Shown here: positions 34,964 through 46,717 of the stretch, piece by piece
How the letters are laid out: each line of letters begins with the position of its first letter
Position numbering within the stretch: the stretch's first letter is position 1
From: Citrus sinensis
Lineage: Eukaryota > Streptophyta > Magnoliopsida > Sapindales > Rutaceae
Direction of reading: 5' to 3'
DNA: 64,000 nucleotides
Assembly (NCBI RefSeq): GCF_022201045.2
Contig: NC_068558.1
Coordinates: forward strand, 45,101,001 to 45,165,000
The notes under the pieces: model-generated
Told to the model about the DNA's origin: nothing
The model's input: the letters and a program-made list of their open reading frames with translations, nothing else
Databases searched by the model: none
Program-made: the position numbers and the translations under genes

Positions 34964-36465
34964 CTATGCTGATCCTTCCTCTGGCTTCCCTTCACCCGAG
35001 TTTGTCTTGGATGGGGTCAACGGAGATGGAGAACCCTCCACTCCCATCTCTGCTCTTAGATCATTGATGCTCTGCTCCAACTCATTTATTCGGTTTCCCA
35101 TCTCATCAAGTACATTGAAGTTAAGTAAACAAGAAGCCTCATACATTTAACGTAAACACAACGAAAGAGATGCAAAAACATCTTTGTTGAACAGACACAA
35201 CAGAGTGAATTAAGAATGTGCTTTCAGATTTCTTTGAACCTGGTGATCAAATATTTATCAGCCAAAATCAGAAATAGTCAGATTCATATTTTTATCATAT
35301 TACAGCAGCATAAAGAATGTTCTGTGACCCTACAAAGATCCTAAGTGTAAGAACTGTTTGTTAACACAAACAATACAGGATCTTCTAGTGTAACAACTGG
35401 TTTAACGTTCAGACTGTCATCAATTTTGAGAAAGATACACAAGCAGCACAAATACAAAAGCTTTGCCAAGACTACTATTTCACAAAATCAATAATTTAGG
35501 AAAAACAAAGTTATTTTCAATGTAATGCACAATGAAAGAGTTTTGTTCCTGCATTTAATGATCCCAGAGAATTCAGTATCATAAAACTCAAGTGGGAAAA
35601 AAAAGGATATTCTTTGTCACAATGGAGTCAGACATTGTCTGAAACCTGGACTGCATCTGTTGAAGAAGATTTTGCACCTACATATCAGTGAAGCAAAAAA
35701 ATCAATAAGGCCCTACACAAAGAAAACCACAAAAACAATCACACAACTCCTGCAAATTCCTTGTATTAGCTTCAAACACTTCATAAGTGAACTATTGCTA
35801 CATTGTTTCAGCCAAAACGATTTTGCAATCTAAACCTACATCTATGTCTAAATAAATCGGTTACAAGACTAATACCATAATATTCCAAATTATAGTTTCA
35901 AACATACACTAATAAACTGAAAATATTAGAGGACTCACGAAAACAGTCATATCAGCAGTACTTTGCTTGGGATCTTCCGAATCATGTCCGTCCTGCCAAA
36001 ACAGTAGCCAGTTAGAGCATATCAGACAAAACATTCTAACAAGATCAAGATAGTATCACAGCCTCCTCAAATCTAACGGACCAAACTGGACAACAACTAG
36101 AAAACTGAAACAGTTTAACAAAAATAACTGAAAACCAACACAAACTCACAAGCTTTAAGGCTGAAACTTTGAGAAGCAAAATTATTTTGACTGTAAAATA
36201 TGAATTACACGTAACACCATATCCGAAGACGTAAATAAAAAATAGCGAAGCCTAATTTTGAGTTCTATACACCTCTCTTCTAAAAAAACAATCACTGATT
36301 GCAGAGTGAAAACAGATCTGAATCATTTCATAAGTACATTTTAAATCAAGCAATTCTTGAAACCCTAATTATGCACTCCGATTACTCTAACCAAATACGA
36401 AGAAAATAATATTTGACTTCGGCGATCAGTACAGGAGTTCAATCAAGAGAAGCAAGTATTACCAT
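34964..36465 (-). CDS. HSBP: Heat shock factor binding protein (HSBP)
   Basis: Four coding segments, 36,465-36,463 (just ATG), 35,992-35,939, 35,677-35,611 and 35,109-34,964, join to 89 residues, the normal size. The protein reads MDGHDSEDPKQSTADMTVF, then VQNLLQQMQSRFQTMSDSIV, then TKIDEMGNRINELEQSINDL, then RAEMGVEGSPSPL. The central heptad repeats (about residues 20-66) form the coiled coil that trimerises and binds heat-shock transcription factor trimers to dampen the heat response. Introns 1 and 2 are GT-AG. Intron 3 is AT-AC of the U12 class, and only that splice restores the conserved TKIDEMGNRI. The first coding exon consists of the start codon alone, with GT directly after ATG. Confidence 0.94.
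35110..35610 (-). other. U12-type AT-AC intron of HSBP
   Basis: Read on the minus strand the intron begins ATATCCTTTT at 35,610, an exact match to the U12 donor consensus. It ends TGTAC at 35,110. ACTTAAC, close to the U12 branch consensus CCTTAAC, lies about 11 bases before the AC. No GT-AG choice nearby gives an in-frame join to the conserved residues. Confidence 0.9.
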
Positions 36466-37387
36466 TGCTCGCTACGCTAGCGGATCTCTCTCTACTGGTC
36501 TCTGCCGTACAGTAGATAGATTGCCAAGAGTTAAAATGCCGATAAACGATCGCCTGTGCCTAATCTAAGACAAAGATGCTAGCGCCACAAAAGTTTTACC
36601 CCTCCGCCTCAGGTTCTGAGCGGCTGAAGTTACCAATATACCATTAAGCACAAAAAATAAAAAATAAATAAATTAATGCAAAATAGCCTTCACCATTGAG
36701 GACGCCTATTATTAATTATTTAATTAGACCGTTGCTAAAGTAGTTTTGTCGTGTGCTTGGCGTTACGGAAAGATGGTAGTTTCGTCATTTTAAAATTTTT
36801 CCGAGACTTACAAAATTAATAATACGGGCTACACGTTGCTCATTTGAATTTCAAAATGCGGAGGTTGAAAGCAGAACTAGGGGAACACTGTTTAATTCAG
36901 AATTTCAAATCGTTGATGTGGAAAATCAATGTCTTGATCTCTAACAAAATCATTATGTAGAAATTAAATTATTAACCTGGTAAATAATGACATTCAATAA
37001 ATAATAAAGCTGACCAAATCCCCAGTTCAGTCAGTAATATTAAAGCAAATGACCACTAAAGCAGATACATCTACAAATTGAGCTTTTGCCACCATAAACC
37101 CAAAAAAAAAAAAAAAAAATCCGGTTCAATCACAAAGATAACATTACAAAATGTTTAGGCGGTTCAGGCTAGCCTCGAAGTCACATGCTAATTGCTTAAG
37201 TGATTACATGTAACTTAAAATAATCTGTAAATAAAATAAAGTCAAAATGCGCCAAAATTGAAAAGAGCCGAGGATTAAACCATTTGATGTCACCAAATCA
37301 GCATTTTATATTTGGAATAATGACTTCATCAGAAGAAAATTCCATGTTAAAGAAGAGTGAAAAAATTAATCACCAAATCCTCGTATT
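36466..37387. other. Spacer between HSBP and ALG3
   Basis: It contains the HSBP 5' leader and promoter on the left and the ALG3 3' flank on the right. I see no gene in it. Confidence 0.5.
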
Positions 37388-40300
37388 TCATTTGTTCTTC
37401 TTAGTTGTTGGCTTGTCGTCTACATAGGGATACTCCGTTGGGGCGGACCACAATCCATACAGTATGACTAAGTGGAGACACAGAAGGAGAAGAGATGAAT
37501 AAATGTTCGAAGGGTAGACATTCCAGCATAACTCCACCCCCATAAACAAAATCAATCTGCACATCACGACTCAAACACAAGAACAGCACAGTTAACAAAA
37601 GTTATAGAAATACTGATGCAACATTAATCGATGAACAAACTACACAAGTTACCGAAGCAATGTTGGAAAAGGTGTTCTCCACAGCAGATAAGGCAAGCTA
37701 TAGAAATACCTGCATGAGGAGACGTCCAGTTCCAGTTAAGATAAAGATCTGTAACCTTCAATGGCTATTTGTTTACGTTACATTATGACAACAGCATGTG
37801 CCATGAAAGCTAATGGCTGGAAGAAAAAGTATTTTCAAAGAATGAGAAATGCTTCATCACTAGACATTAGAACATAAACTTGAAAAGTACTACCAAAGCA
37901 TTCGGTAACTGTCCATTCAAGGAAAAAAGTAAGATATGTTAAAAAACAGTTCGTACTACACTAATATTTAAGTCCAAAATTTTTATTATACAACATCACA
38001 AAATTGATTTACATTAGTCCAAACTTTAAATATGTTTGCTCTTCCAATTGAGAATACAGCTGGGTCCGCTGAAGTAGGATCAAGTATAATAACAAACCAA
38101 ATATATAAAACGGAATTTTGTCCTGCATACATACCACAAGTAGAACTGATAATGCAAAGAGCGAGCACACACAATGCCAATAAAATTCCCAGCAAACATA
38201 GTTGTTACAATATCTGAAAAGTGAAATGACATTCCCATTATTAGTGTTCAAGAGATGGTTTTAAAAAAAAAAATCAATCAAAAGGAAATATCTCTGAACA
38301 TACGAACTAATTTCACGTTGGAATATCAAAACTTACGTTCTTTCTTCAGGATCCTGGATGATGAATTGCTAGAACTCAAACCAGCAAACTTCATCTTCAT
38401 AGCGACATATCTGGAGTGTAAAAAGTTGAGAAGTCCACCTTCATGCCTGCAAACAACCAAACAAAAAGTAACTGACATATAGTAAATCAAGCGTCTTTTA
38501 TGTAGGTCCATTAGTAAGCAGCCACATGCAATGTAGATGAAGAATAGATCAAAAAAATTTTCTTAAGCTTTGCATTTCCTCAATGTTGTAACTTAAGTAT
38601 GTTCCCTTGCATGCACTTAAAATTATACTTGTTAAGGGAAAAAAAGAGCCACTTTTACTTACTTGCACCATCTATAATGAGAAAAAGCTGCAAGTACCAC
38701 AAGATGAGTGGTCAGCAAAGAGATTGCAAACCCCTTCGATACGAAAACTGGTTCAGGAACGAACTTGAAGTTAACTGACCTAAAATAAAAGATTGAAAAT
38801 GGTAACAAGTAAAAAAGATTGAGAATGGTAACAAGTAAAAATTGTATGCATGGTACGATTATGGTAATGCAGCTCAAAATCATAATGACAAGAATCAGTG
38901 AATCTCCATGCTATAATATTGTCAACCTTTAGTGGTTAAACAAAACCTACAGGAAAATTGATTAGGTGACCAAAATCTACAATACTTGGATAACCGACAA
39001 CTTATGCAAGTCACTAATTTAAAGTACAGTTGTATCATAGTCATTGAATTCAGCAGACAAGTATACCCTCACGAATTTACAATCTCACAAAGAGGAGAAA
39101 GAGGAACGGAAAGATGAGGGAGCAGCATGGGGTGGTGGTGATAGTGTTATGAGGGTATACAGTAAATTGGATAATTTCTAAGAAAGATAGTGGACTTGCA
39201 ATAACTGTGCCTCTTGGTATGCCTAGGAAATTCAGATTCATCTAATTTACAACAGTATAGATCTTCAAAATGCTACAAACCGGAACTAACATTTTACAGA
39301 AAGCTATCCCCCAGAAAAGCATAACCAGATTTAAGAATTTTTAAAATGCTAATCTGATTGGAACAGTCACATCTAGGTTTGTGGGCTGCAACATATCTAG
39401 CTAATTCTTAATGAGGAGCGTAACCATAGAAAACATGATACTTCAGAGTGCTTGACAACCACAATTATGACAATGTTATTGCCTGTATCAGACATCAATA
39501 TCATAAATCCAAATACATTTGAGAAAAATTTCTGTTAACAGACAATCTACAACACTACAACAAAACCCAAGCCAAGATGCTTTTCAACCAACCCACCCCC
39601 CCCCCCCCCCCCCCAAACCCAAAACCCAAAAAAAAAAAATTTGCAGTGAATGACAATCATCTGTATAAAGGTCTATAACAATAATCCCAACCACAAAGCT
39701 AAGCAACAAGTACCAGAAGTGGATGAAGACACGCCCAAGATTGAAGGCTCTTGATACGTATGCGACTGGATGTGATATGAGAAAAGGAAACCCAAAAAGA
39801 ATCTGCAGAACCATTCACAAAATACACGGAGAGGTTTGATCACATTGAACACACAATGCCCCCTACCTCAGCATCAAGTTGCAGCAGCAGCTCAACTCAC
39901 CTAAAAAAGTTGAAGATCAGATCAAAGATTGCAGATAGCCTACTTCCTATGTAAAAACATTATTCTGTTGAAGTGTTTTTTTTTTGGAACAAAACTTTAA
40001 AATTAGATTTTGAAAATATCCAATTGTGTAATCGAGAATGCCAATATGATGATTAGTCTCCTAGAACCACAAAGCAATGGGGTAGGTACCTGCACTAATG
40101 CAGCACTAGCTAATGTTGATATGACACCAAAGATGCCCAAAGCCTACAGAAAGAGAGTTCCAAAACATGGAGTAATTATTGAGCGATTCTAATAGGAGAT
40201 CCAAGTAAAAACTTCGATGAATGTAATTAATCCTTACTCGAGGTTGGTATACCTTTAACAAGAGAAGAAATAATGGTGGAGCATATAGGAGCACATTCAT

Positions 40301-42160
40301 CTTGATTGAAACTGCCACACTGACCCAAAAAATAAATAGATAAATAAAAGAAGGGAGAGGGGTTGGGTGCTGGAAGTTAAATTTTGAAATGTGTGATATA
40401 AGTGTGAACACTACCTGAAAATAATCAAGCCCAAGTGCCACCTCTGATCAAGTAGTAAGGCCAATGCAGCATGAAGGAATGTCATGGCGAAACAGTCATT
40501 AAAGAGACGAAGCACAAATATTGAGTGTACTCTTTTTGAGAGACAAAGCAAACTAAGACCCCACCATGGAAGCTGAAATACATGTTAAGAACAACAAAAG
40601 TGATATCAGAGTTCAGTTAAATAAAAAATTTGAAAAAAAAAATGTAGAAAATGCACTATATATATATAAAACAAATTAGAAGATGCTTTTTTTTGAAGCG
40701 GACAATAACTTTAGAGGCATACAATTTGAAAGGTTAAAGTTGAATGTATCAGTGGAAATCAGGGTGAAGGAACCTCCAACTGCCTAAAGGGGTACAAAGG
40801 GAGAACTCTAGATTGCCAAAGAACTGTAACAGAGAAACCTCTTGTTGGCTCATCCACTATAGAAAAATTAGTATGCAACAAGCTAATCATAGTACCTAGA
40901 AAATAGACAACCATCTGAACTATGCCTAATAAAGCTCATTCCACTATCCACGGTGTCCTATAGAATCCTTTAAGTTAGAAACATTTTACCAGCATCTACG
41001 AAGGCAAAATACCTTCAATTTATAATGCAGCCTCCAAATGCTCCCAGAACTTAGACCCCTAAATCTCTCATGCTGCTCACAAAATATGTACTCTAGTTTC
41101 CCTGTGAAAAATTTACCCTTGAGCTTTTTCATGCAGAATTTGGTTATGAGCTGGCATACGAGAAATTCAATATGCATACTGCTGAAGCCACAACAGGGAC
41201 ATGCAGGAGTCTAGAAAACAAAAAGGCTAGAACTTCAGCTTTAAAACATTAGTTATCATACCACGTCTGTCTTCACATATACGGATAAGACGATTCCCAG
41301 ATTAATAAGGTATAAAAAGGCAAAAAATATCTGCACCACAGCAAAAGAAAAAACAAACATAAGAAAATTAGTATGAGCATGCAAGGGAAAACTGATAAGT
41401 ATGTGTCAATCCTACCAAATTGTTTATCAAGATGTATCAACACAAAGACTTACCAATCGTTCACAATCGATTTCAATATTGCAAGCCAATTTTTGAACTC
41501 AAAATATGCAGTCGAGATATGGTTTACAACTTTTAACTTTAAATGTCCACCGAAAGCAATGTATCTGAACATGAAATATTAGAAAACAAAATGCATGGAG
41601 AAACCAGATCACCCACCTGAGCTGAATAGACCTCCCCTCCTGTAATATATTGAATAGCAGAATAAACGTAAAGAAACCCAGCTGGATATACAAGAGGCCC
41701 AGTGTCCCCTTTCAAGTTGCTGTAATCTCTTTCCCCTTCAAGAAACCCACTCACCTGATCAATAATCAGACTATTTCATATCAACACTCATCCAAACTGA
41801 GAATCAATGTGAAATTGTTATTATCGTCTAGCTAGTATTGTTAATTGATTTAACTAAAATTCTGATAATTAACAAAAGGAATGACGTAAAAAAAAACCTG
41901 TGACATGTAAGCGTCCCAGTCAATCTTGGTATCTGAAAATAGTATAATAGAGCCATTACAATAAAACATTTACTCAGGAAACCATCAGTATCAGTAAATA
42001 AGAGAGATGTAGAGATCTTACAAGGGACGTAGGTGATAATAAGAGCGACGAGCAGGGCATCCATGATAATTAGACCAAAAGCAAAGGCAACTTTTGAACT
42101 TTTAAAAATTCCGAGAAAGGAAGCATCGTGTTTGACATGAGTCGCTGATCGTCGCGCCAT
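37388..42160 (-). CDS. ALG3: ALG3, Dol-P-Man:Man5GlcNAc2-PP-Dol alpha-1,3-mannosyltransferase
   Basis: Thirteen GT-AG exons join in frame to 426 residues (family about 430-440): 42,160-42,022; 41,932-41,898; 41,754-41,617; 41,330-41,262; 40,572-40,415; 40,319-40,253; 40,143-40,090; 39,802-39,714; 38,779-38,663; 38,446-38,337; 38,213-38,135; 37,709-37,653; 37,556-37,388. ALG3 adds the first luminal mannose to the N-glycan precursor in the ER, using dolichyl-phosphate mannose. The luminal loop [13 protein letters not shown] plus [18 protein letters not shown] is the ALG3 signature. [26 protein letters not shown] and [16 protein letters not shown] are also diagnostic. Many hydrophobic helices fit a polytopic GT58 enzyme. 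The tail KPTTKKNK is a possible ER-retrieval di-lysine-like end. It is divergent from TSPO. Confidence 0.95.
39597..39614. repeat. Poly(C) run in an ALG3 intron
   Basis: An unbroken run of about 18 C, followed by A-rich sequence, in the intron between exons 8 and 9. Such runs are prone to sequencing and slippage error. Confidence 0.85.
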
Positions 42161-42511
42161 GGTCCTGGCTTCTCTATTTTGTTTCGCCTCGAAATATGCT
42201 CAAGCTCAAACCATCTCCCCACATATCAATGAATTTTTAAGAGAGCATCAAAACGGTGTGTTTAGATTTCCGGGTCGTGGGTAAGAGTACAACACAGGCC
42301 CAACATAATGCGTCAAATCATGAGCTTGCTCAGGCCCAAATGAAGATAGCCCCATAGGGTCAGCCGATAAGCTCCGACCCAAAAGGCTGACTGCCTGAGA
42401 TAGGGTTAACACTTTACAGGAGTGAGCGGCGAATGTGAATTAATTGTAAATGCCACATGAAAATTGTACGAGCCATTCGAGTAATTTATGTGTGTGGAAA
42501 TATAAATAAGA

Positions 42512-42693
42512 GAGATTGTTGCGTTATATAGTCACGTAAGATACATAATTTTTTAACTGTCGTTTGATGAAAATTTAACGATTGTGAAAATATAAAATAA
42601 TAAGATCATATTATTTTTATAATTGTTAAATTTTCATCCAACGACTACGAAAAAATCACGTATATTGTATGATTATATAACATAACAAAAGTC
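42512..42693. mobile_element. MULE-type MITE, 182 bp, between ALG3 and TSPO
   Basis: The direct repeat ATAAATAAGA flanks it at 42,502-42,511 and 42,694-42,703. The arms are inverted copies: TTGCGTTATATAGTCACGTA and GATGAAAATTTAACGATT on the left match AATTGTTAAATTTTCATC and TATATAACATAACAA on the right, around an AT core. It lies in the shared upstream region of two divergent genes. Confidence 0.8.
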
Positions 42694-43327
42694 ATAAATA
42701 AGATATATATGTATATTGAAAAACCTTTATTAGGAGGGGGTGAAGTGGAGACTTCAATTTTTCTTTCATTTCATATTACTTTCCATAGCGATCCCGCTTT
42801 CCCGGAGTCGCTGTTGTTGTTGACGTTGTTCCGCATGCAATTAGACGCGCGTATTTGCACTATTTCAGAGTGTCTGCTGGACCCACCTGAAGCCCGTCGG
42901 CAGAGGCGTAGCCACTAATTCTTTTAGAAATCTTTTTAAATTTCATAATTAAAATTAAATAAAATAAAAGAATTACGTAAGTTTTTTAAAATTAATAATA
43001 AATTTGTCTAGAAAATTTATCTCAATAAAATTAAGGTGAAATGTATTGATAAAATGCATAATTATTTTTCGATTAAATTTGTCCCGAGTTGACTATGTCG
43101 GTGAGAGATAACAATTAGCAGACAAAAGCATCAGCACAAAATTCTCAACTGATAGTGATTAATTTAATCAAGAATGCTCTTCAGATCTTATCTGAAGCCA
43201 CTGTTATGCCCACGCGTTAGTGAACCCAGCTTCCACAATCCCTCTTCGACGTCGGCTATGGATAAAAAATAAACCGGTATATATAAAGCCAAAAGATCAA
43301 ATCACCCTCCGGCACTGCAGTGCTAGC

Positions 43328-43375
43328 CACGTGTTACCGTCATGTCCACTTCTTACCGCCACCTATGCCCACGTG
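43328..43375 (+). promoter_or_regulatory. Two G-box/ABRE motifs upstream of TSPO
   Basis: CCACGTGT at 43,328-43,334 and CCCACGTGTC at 43,370-43,375 contain CACGTG, the core of ABA-response elements. They lie about 65 and 105 bases upstream of the TATA box. Plant TSPO is known to be induced by ABA and osmotic stress, and paired ABREs fit this. Confidence 0.7.
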
Positions 43376-43434
43376 TCTCTCCTGGTTTTATCGTCCCATT
43401 ATTAATGAGAGCACAACACGCGCGCTCTCCTCCA

Positions 43435-43441
43435 TATAAAA
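43435..43441 (+). promoter_or_regulatory. TATA box of TSPO
   Basis: TATAAAA lies about 95 bases upstream of the TSPO start codon, after a GC-rich stretch (ACACGCGCGCTCTCC). Confidence 0.65.
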
Positions 43442-43532
43442 GGACCACCGCGAAATTCCCCTTCTTACAGCACGAAATTTCAGTTGCTTAATTAATTCCT
43501 CTTTCTGTTTAGCAAAGGCGCGATCGCACTTC

Positions 43533-44126
43533 ATGGCCACAGAAAACCTTAAGAAGCGTACTAGGGATGATCGTAATGACTCAGACGACACTGCCAACGT
43601 GGACAAGGACAACGAGGTCATCAAAGGTGGCAAACGAAATAATCATCAGAGGAAAATGGTCATGGCCAAACGCGGCCTCAAATCACTATCCATGGCAGTG
43701 GCTCTCCCTCTTTCTCTCACTCTCTTAAACATTTACTTCAACGGGTCAAGTGACCGCTACGTCAAGCAAGAAAAGCCCTTCTGGTTCCCTTCTTTGTTGG
43801 TGCTGCATACGGCCAGCTTGGCTTCAACTTTCTTGATGGGTCTCTCGTCTTGGCTTGTTTGGGCCGAAGGCGGCTTCCACAAGAAACCCACGGTTTTGTA
43901 TCTTTGTTTGGCTCAACTCGGCCTGAGCTTGGCTTGGGATCCCATTGTGTTCCACTTAGGAGCCTACTGGGCTGGGTTGGTTGTTTCTACGGCTTTGTCT
44001 GGGTCTTTGGTTTGGTACTGTCGAGTGGTCGAGGAGGTGAATCCAATCGCTGGTGATCTGATGAAACCTTGTGTGGCCTGGGCTGCGCTCTTGTCCCTCG
44101 TTAATCTGAAGCTCGTCTTTAGCTGA
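43533..44126 (+). CDS. TSPO: TSPO, tryptophan-rich sensory protein/translocator
   Basis: A single exon of 197 residues (Arabidopsis TSPO is 196). The plant-specific hydrophilic N-terminal extension (residues 1 to about 50, charged, DDRNDSDDTANVDKDNEV) precedes five hydrophobic segments: SLSMAVALPLSLTLLNIYF, PSLLVLHTASLASTFLMGLS, LYLCLAQLGLSLAWDPIVFH, AGLVVSTALSGSLVWYCRVV and KPCVAWAALLSLVNLKLVF. Trp residues in FWFP, SSWLVWAEGG, LAWDP and VAWAALLSLVNL are family hallmarks. Plant TSPO binds haem/tetrapyrroles in secretory membranes, is induced by ABA and water stress, and is removed by autophagy. Its divergent neighbour is ALG3, the same pairing I recall from Arabidopsis (At2g47760/At2g47770). 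Confidence 0.95.
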   Translation: MATENLKKRTRDDRNDSDDTANVDKDNEVIKGGKRNNHQRKMVMAKRGLKSLSMAVALPLSLTLLNIYFNGSSDRYVKQEKPFWFPSLLVLHTASLASTFLMGLSSWLVWAEGGFHKKPTVLYLCLAQLGLSLAWDPIVFHLGAYWAGLVVSTALSGSLVWYCRVVEEVNPIAGDLMKPCVAWAALLSLVNLKLVFS

Positions 44127-44865
44127 ATTTTGGCGGTCAATGAATGTTGTTATGTACTTCTGTTATAAACAACGACCAAATCAAACTTCACGGTTAATAA
44201 GCAGCGAATATTTCACCGTTATATATCGATAATGCACTTACTGAATCTTGTATCAATTTTCAATTTTCTTGTTGGATTTGATTTTTACCCTGAAGAGTTA
44301 CTCTTATATATAGTGGTTATTTTTTATAAGAGAAGTGTTCCTTTTCCTATACAAAATGTAATTTTTTTTAATAAGTCTTAGAGGAGAAAGTATTTGTTTC
44401 TTAAATAAAAATCTCTCTAAATAAGTTAATAATCTAAAAAAATTTTATTAAAAAATGGAGTCATATTTCCCAACAATAATCGTCAACTGCTGATTTAAAA
44501 GAAAAAAGAGTAATTAAAATTTTTCTTGAATTGATTATTACTTCTTCTATTTAAGTAATAACCAAAAAGAAAATATATACTATTACAGCACAAATAATTT
44601 TTATGTATTCATGTAAAATTATGATCTTAATTTGAATCGGTTATAAATAAGTATGGATTTTTTTTAATAAGTCATAATTTTTCAGACTCTACAATTAGGA
44701 AAACGTCTTTGCACAATAGTAATTATCTAATTTTAGAAAATAACTTTATGTTAGTTTTTTAAAATCATATTAATCTTTTTATCAATATTTACACATTAAA
44801 TGTGACATGCTCAATTAATTAATTACATATCTTTTGCAATATGTATAATTAAGTCAATACAATAA
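44127..44865. other. TSPO 3' flank and AT-rich spacer
   Basis: The first ~150 bases look like a 3' UTR. The rest is AT-rich with no supported feature. Confidence 0.45.
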
Positions 44866-45148
44866 TTTTATCATTATAAATCTATTAAGTTATAACCTCA
44901 TTATATTAATAAAATTATTATGATCCTAACATTATAACTATAGAGATATTTTTAATTTGGTCCTAAAATTATGGCAATAGAAAGGTTTTATTATAATTGT
45001 TAAAAGATTTTTATCATTATAAATCTATTAAGTTATAACCTCATTATATTAATAAAATTATTATGATCCTAACATTATAACTATAGAGATATTTTTAATT
45101 TGGTCCTAAAATTATGGCAATAGAAAGGTTTTATTATAATTGTTAAAA
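44866..45148. repeat. Perfect tandem duplication, 2 x 143 bp
   Basis: A unit containing TCATTATAAATCTATTAAG and GGCAATAGAAAGGTTTTATT is repeated with a 143-base period (TCATT at 44,871 and 45,014). I found no difference between the copies, so the event is very recent or the assembly should be checked. Confidence 0.92.
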
Positions 45149-46717
45149 GATGTGTGACGAGAAAAGAAGAAAAAATTAATGATGAAGTAATTGAGTAATT
45201 AGATAGTAGGTTAATTGTATCAAGAGTAAGACTATTTAAATTCATTAATTTACTCTTTACACTCATCATTAAATAAATTTTTTTATCACTAATTTATCTT
45301 AACTAAATTACATATAAGAACAATAAGATTTAAACAATTTTTTTTTTTAAAAAGAACTATAATTTCATTACACCTATTTTTTGATAAATCATGCTTGACT
45401 CTTTCTCTGCTGCATATAAATTTAGTTGTTAGTGTCCATTTGATATGTCTAGTGGTCATAAATGCTTATTTAATCTCATAAGTTATTTTTAAATTTTTGT
45501 TACATTTGGTATTTTTTTTATTAGAATTTTGAAAGTTAAATAAATTATTTTATCTCTACTAATAAAAGCTCAACTTTTAAGTTTTTGATAATAAAGGTTA
45601 AAATTTTTTAAAATATTTAAATATCTAAAATATTATTTATTTTTTTGGCAATCTTATTCCTATATTTTTACATTTGATCAGAATTTAAATGCCCAAAAAA
45701 AAAAATCAGAAATAAAAAAAGAGGTTAAATATTTTATAGAAGAAGTCCCAAAACAAAGAACTATAATTATCTCTTGAGTTTTTGCCTTGAGAAAGAACTT
45801 GATATTGCTTTCTTTGCTTCTCTTCGTCTTTACATAATCTTCAAATTCTGGTAATCAAGAAACAAAACAAAGAATAATTACGCCAGCATTTCTTGTATAT
45901 CATATCATTACCCTACATTATGAAGAATGAAGATGTTATTTTATGTTAAAATTCTTTTGGTAAAGCCAACAGTATTATATATGAAGCAAAACCACAAGGG
46001 CTAGGAAACAGGGGGAAAAAAATTATTCTTGCTTTTAAGAAGACGGCCCCTGTTTAGCTTTAAATCTCTTGTCAATTAATTAAAAAATAAATTGGATTAT
46101 GTGTGAAGTTAGAAAAGGAATACCTGTTTTTGGAGAGATTAGAGAGATTGATGTTGTAACAGTAAATGTAGAGAAGTTAATAATAGGTGAAAAAAAAAAT
46201 GAAAACAACAATATTTTAGTTGAGGTTGTTTTTGAGATTTTATAAATTGCATAGAGTTAAAAATTAATATCTAAATTTTAATGATGTTTCATTGACAAAA
46301 TAAATTTAATAACTTAAAATTATGATTCAAATAATCTTACCTTTATATCAATTATAAAATTTATTATCTAATAAATAAATGTAGTATGATAATTAAACGG
46401 TGACAATTATCATTATTGTTAGCAATTTAGCACGGACGATTAACAAACACACAATTATTGGTGTAAGCTGATTTTTACTGCACTTGGTAACATATGATCA
46501 TTTTCCTTTTACTTTGCTTAGAAAAAAGAAAATTTGCATTTACCTTATAAAACTCAGGGGTGTCTGCCCAGGCCCGGCCGGCGTGACGTGTCTGAAAAAA
46601 ACCAAATATCAACCAGTCTAGCAACTATGGCGGTGTTTGGGTAATGGGCACGCGCGCTTTCCTCTGATTCCGAACTCGAATCAATCAAACTTTTAGGTTT
46701 CCAACAAAACTCAGAAA
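45149..46717. other. AT-rich spacer and XXT2 upstream region
   Basis: No gene is visible. The last ~180 bases (GGGCACGCGCGCTTTCC and onward) are more GC-rich and are the probable promoter and 5' leader of the xylosyltransferase gene. Confidence 0.45.
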
